Shown piece after piece: positions 25,840 to 35,005 of a stretch of DNA of 64,000 nucleotides. Where the stretch lies: contig NZ_LT629766.1 of assembly GCF_900105315.1 (NCBI RefSeq), forward strand, positions 1,488,001-1,552,000, given 5' to 3'. Both the position numbers and the translations under genes were made by a program. Below the pieces are notes generated by a model. That model was not told where the DNA came from and made no database searches. It worked only from the letters and a program-made list of their open reading frames with translations. This stretch comes from Brevibacterium siliguriense. Lineage in GTDB: Bacteria > Actinomycetota > Actinomycetes > Actinomycetales > Brevibacteriaceae. The first letter of the stretch is position 1. The number at the start of each line of letters is the position of its first letter.

Positions 25840-26427
25840 ATGATGTCGACTCTCGACGCCGCTCCGCGAACTCGGCGGGAAGCGACGGCCGAAGCCCCGA
25901 AGGCTGCTCGGTCCCGGCTGCGCAGGCGGATGCACATCCTCGGCGATCTGCTGCTGTGGGTGACCGCCTCGGCGGGGGTGCTCTTCGCAGTGCTCGCGGT
26001 CCTCACGATGCTGATGGGCTTCCGAGTGATGCTCTTCGCCACCGGCTCGATGAGCCCGACGATTCCCGCGGGTTCTGCCGCACTCGTCGCCCTTGTCGAT
26101 GCCCCTGATGTCCGGGTCGGCGATGTCGTCACGGTCGACCGGGGCGAAGGATCCTTGCCGGTGACTCACCGAGTCGTCGCAGTGGAACCGGGGGCGGTGT
26201 CCGAGGAGCGGCTGCTCACGCTGCGCGGCGATGCCAATGCGGAGAACGATCCCACGCCGTATGCCGTATCGCAGGTCGGACGTGTCGTCACCTCGGTGCC
26301 GGGTGTCGCCTCAACCATCGCCGCACTGGGACGCCCCACGGTGCTCGCTCCGTTGGGAGTCGCTGCCGCCGGATTCGTTGTCTGGGGTCTGTGGCCCCGG
26401 AAGAGGGAGCGGGGTGAGGGACGATGA
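25840..26427 (+). CDS. SipW-like (ER-type) signal peptidase I
   Basis: The product is 195 residues from ATG 25840 (a second ATG follows immediately; GGAAAGGA lies 5 nt upstream). A TM anchor (LLWVTASAGVLFAVLAVLTML) precedes the catalytic Ser motif ATGSMSPTIPAGS. The general base is His, in LPVTHRVVAVEPG, rather than Lys. That Ser/His dyad defines the ER/SipW class, distinct from ordinary bacterial LepB. VDRGEGSLP and TLRGDANAENDP match boxes D/E. A second TM lies near the C-terminus. It should process the neighbouring SipW-type exported proteins. Confidence 0.9.
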   Translation: MMSTLDAAPRTRREATAEAPKAARSRLRRRMHILGDLLLWVTASAGVLFAVLAVLTMLMGFRVMLFATGSMSPTIPAGSAALVALVDAPDVRVGDVVTVDRGEGSLPVTHRVVAVEPGAVSEERLLTLRGDANAENDPTPYAVSQVGRVVTSVPGVASTIAALGRPTVLAPLGVAAAGFVVWGLWPRKRERGEGR

Positions 26428-26975
26428 GCGCCTCGCTGCGATTCCGTCGGGTGCTGCTCGCAGCCTTTGCTCTGTCGATGGCCACGGGCTTCGGCGCAGC
26501 CGCGGCATTCGGCGGCGGTGAGCAGTGCATCGTGGGGATGACTGACGCCGCATGGATGACCGAGGAATCCGGGTCGATCGCGATGACGGCCGAGACCGTC
26601 GAGATTCCCGACACCCGGTGCGAAGGGCGCAACGCCGCCCCGAATCTGCTCCATCTCGCGGCCCCGGGCGAGGGGCTCGAAGTGACCGAGTACCTCGTCA
26701 CGCTGACCTCCGACGAGGCCGTCGGCTCGTGGGACACCGGTACGACCCCCGAAGGATATCCACTCATCTCCGACGCTCAGCCGGTACGGGTGCCCGCGTC
26801 GACCTCGGCCGTCGCCTGGGGAATCACCGGCGAATGGAATCACACATGGAACGGAGACGTCGTCGTCCGATCCGTGGGCCCGGGCGGGTGGACCTCGCAG
26901 CCGGTGCGGTACACATGGAAGATCGGCTTCGACTGGCTCGGAATGGGCTACGGAGACTGCTCGGCCGCTGACTGA
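26424..26975 (+). CDS. secreted protein of the SipW operon, unknown
   Basis: The 183-residue protein overlaps the peptidase gene by 4 bp. The signal peptide is RVLLAAFALSMATGFGAAAAFGGG. A short DAAWMTEESGSIAMTAETVE segment echoes the AAW-T/Q-D-E pattern of the other two exported proteins but lies after the hydrophobic core, so it could be a degenerate SipW-type substrate. Four Cys (EQCIVG, DTRCEG and a final YGDCSAAD among them) may form disulfides. The C-terminal region is Trp/Gly-rich (WNHTWNGDVVV, VRYTWKIGFDWLGMGYG). I do not recognise a family. Confidence 0.75.
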   Translation: MSASLRFRRVLLAAFALSMATGFGAAAAFGGGEQCIVGMTDAAWMTEESGSIAMTAETVEIPDTRCEGRNAAPNLLHLAAPGEGLEVTEYLVTLTSDEAVGSWDTGTTPEGYPLISDAQPVRVPASTSAVAWGITGEWNHTWNGDVVVRSVGPGGWTSQPVRYTWKIGFDWLGMGYGDCSAAD

Positions 26976-27256
26976 TCGACGGATCGGCGGCCGGGTGAAT
27001 GACGTTCCGGCCCGTCATCAGGTATAGGACTAAGCATCATCGCCCGGACCGACGGCGGGGACGGAACGTGACGGCAGAGGGATTGAAACCTGATGCCGAG
27101 GCTGACGTGAAGTGACGTGAGACGGGCACGACATCGGTTCGGCAGGGCCGGCTGTTGGACGAGCCGTCAGGGTGTGGCGCTGGGCGGGAGAAAATGGTCC
27201 GCTCTGTTGCCTGCGCTCTCTATCCGCACCGTCGAGTCAGCAACCGGCATCTCGTG

Positions 27257-28543
27257 TCAGCGGGTGCCGCGCAGCCTGCGGTAGGCGCTGACTACGGGGG
27301 CTGGGGTGACGGTGCGCAACTCGGCACGGAGCAGCATCCGTTTCTGCTTGAGCAGCGCGGCCCGACGGTTCGGCAGCTGACCGGCCCGTGCCCGGGTGGC
27401 CACCAGCCCGAGGTCACGGCGCAGCTGTCCGTCGACAGGGTGGAAGTAGTTCTCGGTCAGCCATTCCGGGTCAGGGAACCCGATCGCTCCGGCAGCGACA
27501 TCGGCCAAGGTGCCGGTGGCACCCGAGTCTTCGAAGACCTCATTGAGCAGCTCGTCGTCGAAGCCGAAGTCCGAGATGAGCAGGGTCGGAATGCCGCGAT
27601 CGATGGATTCAAGAGCCGCAGTCGAGGACACTGTGACCAGAGCCGAACCCTCTGTGAGGAAGTCGCTGAGGGGGCCGTATCCGAGCTCGATGCGTGACGA
27701 ACTGGGGATTCTGCGAGTGCGGAAGTCTTCGAGGATCTCGAAGTAGGAATGCTGCTCGTGGTGGGTCTCGAACTCGCCAGGACGCGACCGCATCTTGACG
27801 ACTGCCGTCGAGTCCGGGTTCCTGTCGGCGAACTTGGCCAGGGCAGCGATGATCGCCTCACGGTCGACTCGTTCGGCCGGGACCTTCGCCTGCGGGGCGA
27901 ATACCAGAGTGTGCGGGGCCGCCTCGGGGGTGGTGCTCTTCAACTGCGGAATGCCTTCCGAGCGCAGCATCGGCAGTCGCGCCAACATCACCTCGCACGG
28001 CACCTGCGACTTGGTACTCGCTTCGGTGTAGGCGGCCACCTCGGCGGCGGAATGGGCGATGAACGCATCCATCAGGCGGCGATAGTTCATCCCCTTGCCG
28101 CTGGCCGGCAGGCCCATCCCGGGCAGCCCCGAGACCAACGCCGGCCGGTTCGTGCGGGTGTGCGCGGTGAGGAAGACCTGGGCGACGATCGGACCGGTGG
28201 CGGCGCCGAGGACGATATCGGGGGAGTGGTCGGCGATGACCTGGGCGAGGTCGGACCGGGCGATGACGGGGATCTCGCGGTGCTCCCAATCGGTGCCGGC
28301 GACGGCGCTGGCGATCTGCTCGTCCGTCGGCAGGATCGGATTGTCGACGAGGAACACACGTCCTTCGACATCCGGCAACGACGACAACATCTGCGTCGCC
28401 CATTTGAGGTACGACTCGCTGTCGGAGACCGAGAGGATGCGGATCGGGGCGAGCCCGGCCGATCGCCGAGGCGGGGCGACTGATAGCGACGGAGGCAGCA
28501 TCGGCCCGCTGTAGTGGGGATCGCCTGGTTCAGGAATCGTCAT
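27257..28543 (-). CDS. DUF6716 putative glycosyltransferase
   Basis: The 428-residue protein has a GT-B-like layout. The N-terminal domain contains IRILSVSDSESYLKWATQML and IVLGAATGPIVAQVF. A central segment with a conserved Met/Tyr/Arg motif (GMNYRRLMDAFIAHSAAEV) follows. The C-terminal domain has a nucleotide-sugar-type pocket (FAPQAKVPAERVDREAIIAAL, STAVVKMRSRPGEFETHHEQ, LVTVSSTAALESIDRGIPTLLISDFGFDDELLNEVFEDSG). This family is typically found beside polysialyltransferase-type genes, as here. It overlaps the upstream gene by 14 bp. The transferred sugar is not known. Confidence 0.8.
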   Translation of the reverse strand: MTIPEPGDPHYSGPMLPPSLSVAPPRRSAGLAPIRILSVSDSESYLKWATQMLSSLPDVEGRVFLVDNPILPTDEQIASAVAGTDWEHREIPVIARSDLAQVIADHSPDIVLGAATGPIVAQVFLTAHTRTNRPALVSGLPGMGLPASGKGMNYRRLMDAFIAHSAAEVAAYTEASTKSQVPCEVMLARLPMLRSEGIPQLKSTTPEAAPHTLVFAPQAKVPAERVDREAIIAALAKFADRNPDSTAVVKMRSRPGEFETHHEQHSYFEILEDFRTRRIPSSSRIELGYGPLSDFLTEGSALVTVSSTAALESIDRGIPTLLISDFGFDDELLNEVFEDSGATGTLADVAAGAIGFPDPEWLTENYFHPVDGQLRRDLGLVATRARAGQLPNRRAALLKQKRMLLRAELRTVTPAPVVSAYRRLRGTR

Positions 28544-29645
28544 CTGCCTTGACCGACTGGGCGTTGAGGGACTTTCGCAGACTATCGGGTGAGGCCCCGG
28601 TCCACCACTTAGCGGGGATCTCGGTGACGTCGATGGTCACATCTGGGTTGAGCACCGCGAGGGACACCGCCGCGGTCGACGGCAGGCTGCGGATCGTCGA
28701 GTCCGGCGGCAAGTTGATCAGACGCAGCTCGATCGGCAGCCCGAGGTTCTTGATCCGTACCCGCTTATCTCGGCCGAGGTCGGCGAGGAACTCTTCGGTC
28801 TCACGCCGATGCGGGTAGTACGTGATCGACCCGTGGGTTTCGATGATGTCGTCGACCCAGGCCCTGTAGGCGAAGGCGTCGATGAGTCCGTCGGCGGCCA
28901 GGGACGAACCGATGACCGGGTTGTCCCGCGGGTGGCTGCCGCCGGTGGGCAGGGTCTGGAGGTGTTCGAACCGGTGGCGGGTGATCTCGCCACCGGACTT
29001 GAGGAACGCCTTGCGCAGCGGCTTCGCCACCGGCAGAGCGGTGTGCCAACGCAGTTTGCCGACCGTCGCCAGGTGGCGAAGCCGGTCGGCGACGTGCGCG
29101 GCCATGACCGTGCGCGAAGCCTTGAGCTTCTGCCGGGGACGGACGAGGGGACCGCGCTTGGCAGTGAGGATCTCGATCGCCGAATACGTGGCCAGACCGT
29201 CGTCGAGGATGACGACCTCCGGCATGCGACGCTCCAGATACGCCAGGGCCAGAGACTTGTGCACCTGACCGGAGCAGGTATCGCCGAGGTAGATCCGATC
29301 GAATGCTGTCTTGCGCAGCAGTCCGGGTTTCGCCCCGTCCCGTTCGAGTCGGACGTTCGTCGGCAGCCAGGCCGGATCGAAGGCGTCGAGGAAGGACGTC
29401 ATGCCCTTCGCGCTCGCTCGAGCCCGAATGAGCAGGTCCTCCGTGGGCTCATGGGATTCGAGCGCGGAGAGGAACTGCAGCGGGGATTCGACGAAGGCCA
29501 CCGAGGTCATTCGGGTGCTCTTCTTGCCCGCTCCATTCTTGTCGGCACCGTTCTCGGCCGTCTCGTTCTTGACGGCCGTGTCACTCGACTTCTTGGCCTT
29601 CTTCGAGTTCGACTTCGTCTTCTCAGCCATCAGCAATTCAGCCAT
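28530..29645 (-). CDS. GT52-like sialyltransferase-family glycosyltransferase
   Basis: The 371-residue protein has a Lys/Ser-rich N-terminal tail (about 1-44). A domain then opens with VAFVESPLQFLSALESHE, typical of family 52 glycosyltransferases. FDRIYLGDTCSGQVHKSLAL, VVILDDGLATYSAIEIL and the late THGSITYYPHRRETEEF box also match that family. GT52 includes alpha-2,3-sialyltransferases and LPS glucosyltransferases. With neuA and neuB nearby, a nonulosonic-acid transferase is the best guess. It overlaps both neighbours, so three transferases are made from one message. Confidence 0.75.
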   Translation of the reverse strand: MAELLMAEKTKSNSKKAKKSSDTAVKNETAENGADKNGAGKKSTRMTSVAFVESPLQFLSALESHEPTEDLLIRARASAKGMTSFLDAFDPAWLPTNVRLERDGAKPGLLRKTAFDRIYLGDTCSGQVHKSLALAYLERRMPEVVILDDGLATYSAIEILTAKRGPLVRPRQKLKASRTVMAAHVADRLRHLATVGKLRWHTALPVAKPLRKAFLKSGGEITRHRFEHLQTLPTGGSHPRDNPVIGSSLAADGLIDAFAYRAWVDDIIETHGSITYYPHRRETEEFLADLGRDKRVRIKNLGLPIELRLINLPPDSTIRSLPSTAAVSLAVLNPDVTIDVTEIPAKWWTGASPDSLRKSLNAQSVKADDDS

Positions 29646-31092
29646 TCTTTCTCAGCTTCGATGGATCGACGGTGATGCCGTAGTCCTTGAGCACGTGCTG
29701 GGTGCGCTTCGCCTTCGAGACCAGCCGCTGCTTGGCAGCACTGAGGGTCTTCCTGTGCAGGGGGATCTCCTGCTGCCCAGGCAGATCGAGCTTGGTCAGT
29801 CGTTTGCGCTTGAAGTACTTCATATCGGGACCGCCCACGGCGCCGACGAGGAAGTCGACCGCGTTCTGCCGCAGATACGATGCCGAGTCCGACTGCATGC
29901 AGTAGGTGACCGCATCGATGAGCGGATTGAGGTCCTTCGCCGAGCCCGCTCGCGTACCCGCACTGGCCGCCGCGCCTGACCCGGCAGCCCCACGGGACGA
30001 CGCCCCCGCCTCGGCGAGGTCGTCCGTCAGGGAATACCGACCAGAGTGCAGGGCATCGATGATGGTCAGCGGGATGCGGTTGCTGTTCTGATACGGAGCG
30101 AGCGCGTCCAGCAGCTGCGTGGTCCCGACGGCCGCGGTCTCACACCCGAAGAGGCCCTTCGCCGTCGCCAGACCTGTCGAGAAGCAGGAGACGACGAGTT
30201 CGGGTCGGATGGCGGAGACGACGATTTCGGCCAGCAGGGGCACATCGGCGAGGACGAAGTCGAGGCCGAGCTCCTCGCTGCGTCGACGCAGCGGACCGGT
30301 CGTCGTCCGCGCCGAGGTGGGATGCGGTTTGAAGATCACCGTGGTCAGACCCGCGGCCTTGACCACATCGAGCATCTGCATGTGCAGATCGAGCTCTTCG
30401 TCGGCCGTGATGAGGTCGAGTTGTGCGAGGTACTGCCCGAGCACGAGCGCACTGCCCTCGATCGGGGCATCGAGGTGGGCGCTCGCCAGCTCATCGGCCA
30501 CCTCGGCGGTCATCTCATCGATGACCCCAGCGAGATCGGCGGTCGGCAGCACCACCCGGTTCGGGTTGTGTTCGGCCAGCTGACGTGGGGTGATGCCGGG
30601 CAGCAGATCCGTGTAGTAGATCGTTGTCAGCCGCTGCCACTGCGGCAGGCTGAGCGGATTGCGGATCGGCCCGTAACTCATCAGCCCGTCGGAATGGACG
30701 CTGATATCGGCCGTAGCGAAGATCTGCGTGAGTGCGCCGGCGGGGTGGCTGGGCAGGGATTCGACGATGAGCTCAAGCTCTTCGGGATCGTCGATGTCCC
30801 ACTCCCGGAGCAGGGCGCGTTCCATGATCGGGGCGCGCTCGCCTGAGATGCCGAAGGCCTTCGGATGGTTGGGCCAGATCGTGGCATTCCAATCCACGAC
30901 TGCATCGAAGTCGGCCAACAGCCCGGTCGACCCGGGCATCGCATCGGCGGCCGGGGTGAGCTCGGGGGCGAAGGAGTTGTTCGCCACGACGAGGATCCGT
31001 CGTTCATTCGCCTCGCCGAGGCGGCCCGCCCGGATGAGCGCGGAGATGTTCGCGAGCTGGTACTGGGTGGAGATCTCGATGATCTGCGTCAT
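29638..31092 (-). CDS. polysialyltransferase-family glycosyltransferase
   Basis: The 484-residue protein starts TQIIEISTQYQLANISALIRAG, as bacterial alpha-2,8-polysialyltransferase family proteins do. It has the family motifs HSDGLMSYGPIRNPL, ALVLGQYLAQLDLITADEEL, TTVIFKPHPTSARTTT (HP motif that binds the CMP donor) and LVVSCFSTGLATAKGLF (SST-like motif). It is therefore predicted to polymerise a CMP-activated nonulosonic acid. An Ala/Gly/Ser-rich insert lies near residue 365-385. The ATG overlaps the stop of the GT2 gene (31092). Confidence 0.85.
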   Translation of the reverse strand: MTQIIEISTQYQLANISALIRAGRLGEANERRILVVANNSFAPELTPAADAMPGSTGLLADFDAVVDWNATIWPNHPKAFGISGERAPIMERALLREWDIDDPEELELIVESLPSHPAGALTQIFATADISVHSDGLMSYGPIRNPLSLPQWQRLTTIYYTDLLPGITPRQLAEHNPNRVVLPTADLAGVIDEMTAEVADELASAHLDAPIEGSALVLGQYLAQLDLITADEELDLHMQMLDVVKAAGLTTVIFKPHPTSARTTTGPLRRRSEELGLDFVLADVPLLAEIVVSAIRPELVVSCFSTGLATAKGLFGCETAAVGTTQLLDALAPYQNSNRIPLTIIDALHSGRYSLTDDLAEAGASSRGAAGSGAAASAGTRAGSAKDLNPLIDAVTYCMQSDSASYLRQNAVDFLVGAVGGPDMKYFKRKRLTKLDLPGQQEIPLHRKTLSAAKQRLVSKAKRTQHVLKDYGITVDPSKLRKNG

Positions 31093-32063
31093 CAGCGGGC
31101 CCTCCTGACGATCGGTTCGATCACGGGCAGTCGGCGTTCACCGTAGTTCGTCAGTGCGAGATCGATGACGTCGTTGCCGACGTTCTTCAAGGTGTTCACC
31201 GCGCCGAGGTTGAGCTGTTCGCGCACGGTCCGCGACATCGACGATCCCCGGTTGAAGATCTGGAAGTAGAGGATGGAGAGGAAGTTGCGCACGGCCTTCT
31301 GTTCGAAGTCGCGGTTGTCAGGGGTGGCCTCGAGCATCGCGAAGACCGAGCGGAAGGCGGGGATGAAGTCGAGCTGACGTTCGTCGAATATCGCCGTCAA
31401 CGAGGTGGTGCTGCCCTTCCGGTAGCACAGCCCCGCCGTGTCGACGACGGCGAAGGAATCGGCTTCGAGGTGGTGGCGCCACGTCCAGGGACGGTCCTCG
31501 CAGGTGCGCAGTGACGGGTTGAATTCGAGCAGTCCGCGATCGGCCATGGACCGGGAGTAGATGCCCGTCCAGCATTCCGGGAAGTCGACCATCGTCGAGG
31601 CGTCGTGGGGCAGGATGTGATCCCGCGGGTTCAGGGCCGTGTTGTGTTCAGCGCACGGTGCGCGGCGCAGCTTCCGGTTGAAGCCGTTGACGATGAGGTA
31701 GTTCGTCTTCACGAAGTCCACGCCGAGTCCGGTGATGGCGTCGGTGAGCGAGCGCAGGTGACCCGGGGCGTACCAGTCGTCGGCGTCGAGGTAGGTGATA
31801 TTGGCACCGGTCGAGGCTTCGAGCGCCGCATTGCGGGCGGTGGAGACCCCGCGTGATTCCGCGTTGTGGATCTCGATGAGATTGAGCCGAGCGGAATAGT
31901 CGGCGATCACCCCGGCCGTGTCATCGGTCGAGCCGTCGTTGACGACGATGACCTCGAGTTCGCTGGCGGCGAAGTTCTGGTTGACCAGACTCGTAAGACT
32001 TCCGCCGATCGTCTCCTCGGCGTTCTTCGCCGCGATGACGACGCTGACGACTGGTTGGGGCAT
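31092..32063 (-). CDS. family 2 glycosyltransferase
   Basis: Product of 323 residues from ATG 32063 (MPQPVVSVVIAAKNAEETIG); the longer frame upstream has no RBS. It is a GT-A enzyme with VVNDGSTDDTAGVIADY, SRGVSTARNAALEASTG and the metal-binding ITYLDADDWYAPGHL (DxD). ECWTGIYSRSMADRGLLEFN and the acidic CEDRPWTWRH (ED motif) complete the active site. It probably adds or starts a sugar on the polymer made by the downstream transferases. It is divergent from the pyruvyltransferase gene. Confidence 0.88.
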   Translation of the reverse strand: MPQPVVSVVIAAKNAEETIGGSLTSLVNQNFAASELEVIVVNDGSTDDTAGVIADYSARLNLIEIHNAESRGVSTARNAALEASTGANITYLDADDWYAPGHLRSLTDAITGLGVDFVKTNYLIVNGFNRKLRRAPCAEHNTALNPRDHILPHDASTMVDFPECWTGIYSRSMADRGLLEFNPSLRTCEDRPWTWRHHLEADSFAVVDTAGLCYRKGSTTSLTAIFDERQLDFIPAFRSVFAMLEATPDNRDFEQKAVRNFLSILYFQIFNRGSSMSRTVREQLNLGAVNTLKNVGNDVIDLALTNYGERRLPVIEPIVRRAR

Positions 32064-32205
32064 GTGGTCCTTCCGCGTGTTCTCGGTTGCTGTGCGCGTC
32101 CGATCGATCGTAGGGGTGAGAGGAGAACAGAAAGTTGCGTAGAGGTGTCCGGGAATGTTCACCGTCGTTCATCCGGAGTTCGTCCGCCGCCTTTAGTCTT
32201 GGCCG

Positions 32206-33975
32206 ATGCGGAGCCTGAGACTCTTCCACTTCGACATCCCGACCTGGGGCAACTTCGGCGATAAGGCCCTTTTCCCTGTCGTCAGGGACGCCTTCCGCGT
32301 CCTGGGCGGTACGGACGGGGTCAGTGGGGAGCCGAACTTCACGTTCGCCTCGGCGGCGGCGCTGCGTCGCGAAGTCGACGAGGCGGCCGTGGCCCGGATC
32401 AACGCCACCGCCGATGCCGTTGTCATCGGCGGGGGAGGGCTGTTCCTCCAGGATACGAATCCGAATCGTCTGTCCGGATGGCAGTGGAAGATCTCGACCG
32501 AGGCGCTCGGTGCCCTCGAGGTTCCCCTCATCGTCTATGCGCTCGGTGACAACAGGTTCCCCGGGCAGCCGGAGTTCGATGACCTCATGCGCTCCCATGT
32601 GAGCCAGGTGCTCGACCAGTCGGCGTTCTTCGGGCTGCGCAACACCGGGAGCATGTCGACGATCGGAGCACTGCTGGGCAGGCAGGATCGCATCGCCTTC
32701 CAACCCTGCCCGACGACGATCCTCGACCACCTGTATGCGCCCTTGGCCGGCAGGCGACCGGACCCGAAGCAGAAGACCGTGGCCATCCAGATGCTCGTCC
32801 ACCCGCGGCAGATCGCCGCCGGATTCGACGCTGACACCATCCACGAGGCGACCGTGCGTGCCGCTCGAATCCTCGTGGCCCAGGGGTGGAGGGTGCTGAG
32901 CACTCCGTTCCATCCCGATGATGCGCAGGTCTCCCGCCGGATTGTCGCCGAGGTGGCCGGTGTCGAAGCGGTGCGACTGTACGGTCATGATGTCGGGTTC
33001 TTCTCCGGCGTCGAGTTCTTCTCGTCCGTGCCGTATGTGCTCGGCGGGCGTGGGCATGCGCAGATGATCCCGTTCGGGGTCGGGTCCATTCCGATCTCCG
33101 TGGATCTGCATGCGAAGCTCGGCTACTTCGCCACCGATATCGGTCACCCGGAGTTCGTGGTGCCCGTCGGTGCGGACGGGATGAGTGCGGATGCTGCCGA
33201 GGCTGCCCATTCTGACGGCGACCGCTTTGAAGCGGCGGAGGGCGTCAGCTCTGACGGGGACCGCGTCGAAGCAGCGGACGCCCTGGCGGACAGGATGGTC
33301 GCGGCACTCGAGGACGCGTATTCTCGCGGTCCCGATCTGCAAGTCGACCTGGCAGAGACCCGTGCCCGATTCGCCGACATCACCGCGGACAACCTCGAGG
33401 GGATCAGCGACTCGGTGTGCTCGCATGTAGGGGCGGGCTCAGTCGGGTCGCCGATGGCCGGTTCGGGTGAGCTCCCGGACACGGACTCCTCGGATCCTCC
33501 GTCCGATGACGGGCCACAACGGGGTACCGCCATTGAGCGCCGGACAGGGGAGTCACGACTGCGCTTGGCCGAAGATATCCTGGCCGAAGAGTTCCATGTT
33601 GCGGCCATCGCCGAATCCGAGGAGGTTGCGGCTCAGCAGACCCGTGCCCTGGCTCGAGCCGATCGGGAGCTCATCCGGTCTCGCCGCGACCACGATCGAA
33701 CCATGGGTGAGATCCAGGCACGAACGGAGACAAGACTGAACGCCCTCGAATCAGAACGCGATGACGCACTGGCCGAGGCCGAACGGCAGCGCAGTGAATC
33801 TGAAGAGCGGGACAAGCGGATCGCCCAGCTGTCCGACGAAGCGGCACGCAACGCGCGGGACCTCGAAGCCGCGAACAGCCGCACTGCGAGGGAGGAGGCA
33901 CGTGTGCTCGCCGACAAGGTTCGGCACGGAATCCGGTGGAGACTCCGCCGGCTGAAACGTCATTTTCGACGTTGA
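32206..33975 (+). CDS. polysaccharide pyruvyl transferase with C-terminal coiled coil
   Basis: The 589-residue protein has a pyruvyltransferase (CsaB-like) domain in residues 1-330: FHFDIPTWGNFGDKALFPVV, ADAVVIGGGGLFLQDTN, IVYALGDNRFPG, FFGLRNTGSM and PYVLGGRGHAQMIPFGVGSIP. Such enzymes put a ketal pyruvate on cell-wall sugars, giving a negative charge. Residues about 330-365 hold an imperfect duplication (SDGDRFEAAEG / SDGDRVEAAD). From 440 to 585 there is a long charged coiled coil (ARADRELIRSRRDHDRTMGE) ending in a basic tail KVRHGIRWRLRRLKRHFRR, likely a membrane- or polymer-contact tail. The fusion is unusual for the family. Confidence 0.85.
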   Translation: MRSLRLFHFDIPTWGNFGDKALFPVVRDAFRVLGGTDGVSGEPNFTFASAAALRREVDEAAVARINATADAVVIGGGGLFLQDTNPNRLSGWQWKISTEALGALEVPLIVYALGDNRFPGQPEFDDLMRSHVSQVLDQSAFFGLRNTGSMSTIGALLGRQDRIAFQPCPTTILDHLYAPLAGRRPDPKQKTVAIQMLVHPRQIAAGFDADTIHEATVRAARILVAQGWRVLSTPFHPDDAQVSRRIVAEVAGVEAVRLYGHDVGFFSGVEFFSSVPYVLGGRGHAQMIPFGVGSIPISVDLHAKLGYFATDIGHPEFVVPVGADGMSADAAEAAHSDGDRFEAAEGVSSDGDRVEAADALADRMVAALEDAYSRGPDLQVDLAETRARFADITADNLEGISDSVCSHVGAGSVGSPMAGSGELPDTDSSDPPSDDGPQRGTAIERRTGESRLRLAEDILAEEFHVAAIAESEEVAAQQTRALARADRELIRSRRDHDRTMGEIQARTETRLNALESERDDALAEAERQRSESEERDKRIAQLSDEAARNARDLEAANSRTAREEARVLADKVRHGIRWRLRRLKRHFRR

Positions 33976-34041
33976 CGACCTGGTCGCCTCGGTGAGGGGA
34001 TACGGTCGGGTTGCGCCGCCTCGGTGCGGGAACAGCGAAAC

Positions 34042-34072
34042 GGCGCCACCACCTCGGTGAGGTGATGGCGCC
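34042..34072. terminator. bidirectional terminator-like hairpin
   Basis: GGCGCCACCACCTC (34042-34055) pairs with GAGGTGATGGCGCC (34059-34072) with one mismatch and a 3-nt loop. It lies between the convergent pyruvyltransferase and neuB genes. There is no clear U-tract on either side. Confidence 0.6.
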
Positions 34073-34117
34073 GACTCAGCGCTCAGGTCCGGGGTCGGGC
34101 CCGGTGTCTGCTGCGGA

Positions 34118-35001
<884 letters not shown>

Positions 35002-35005
<4 letters not shown>

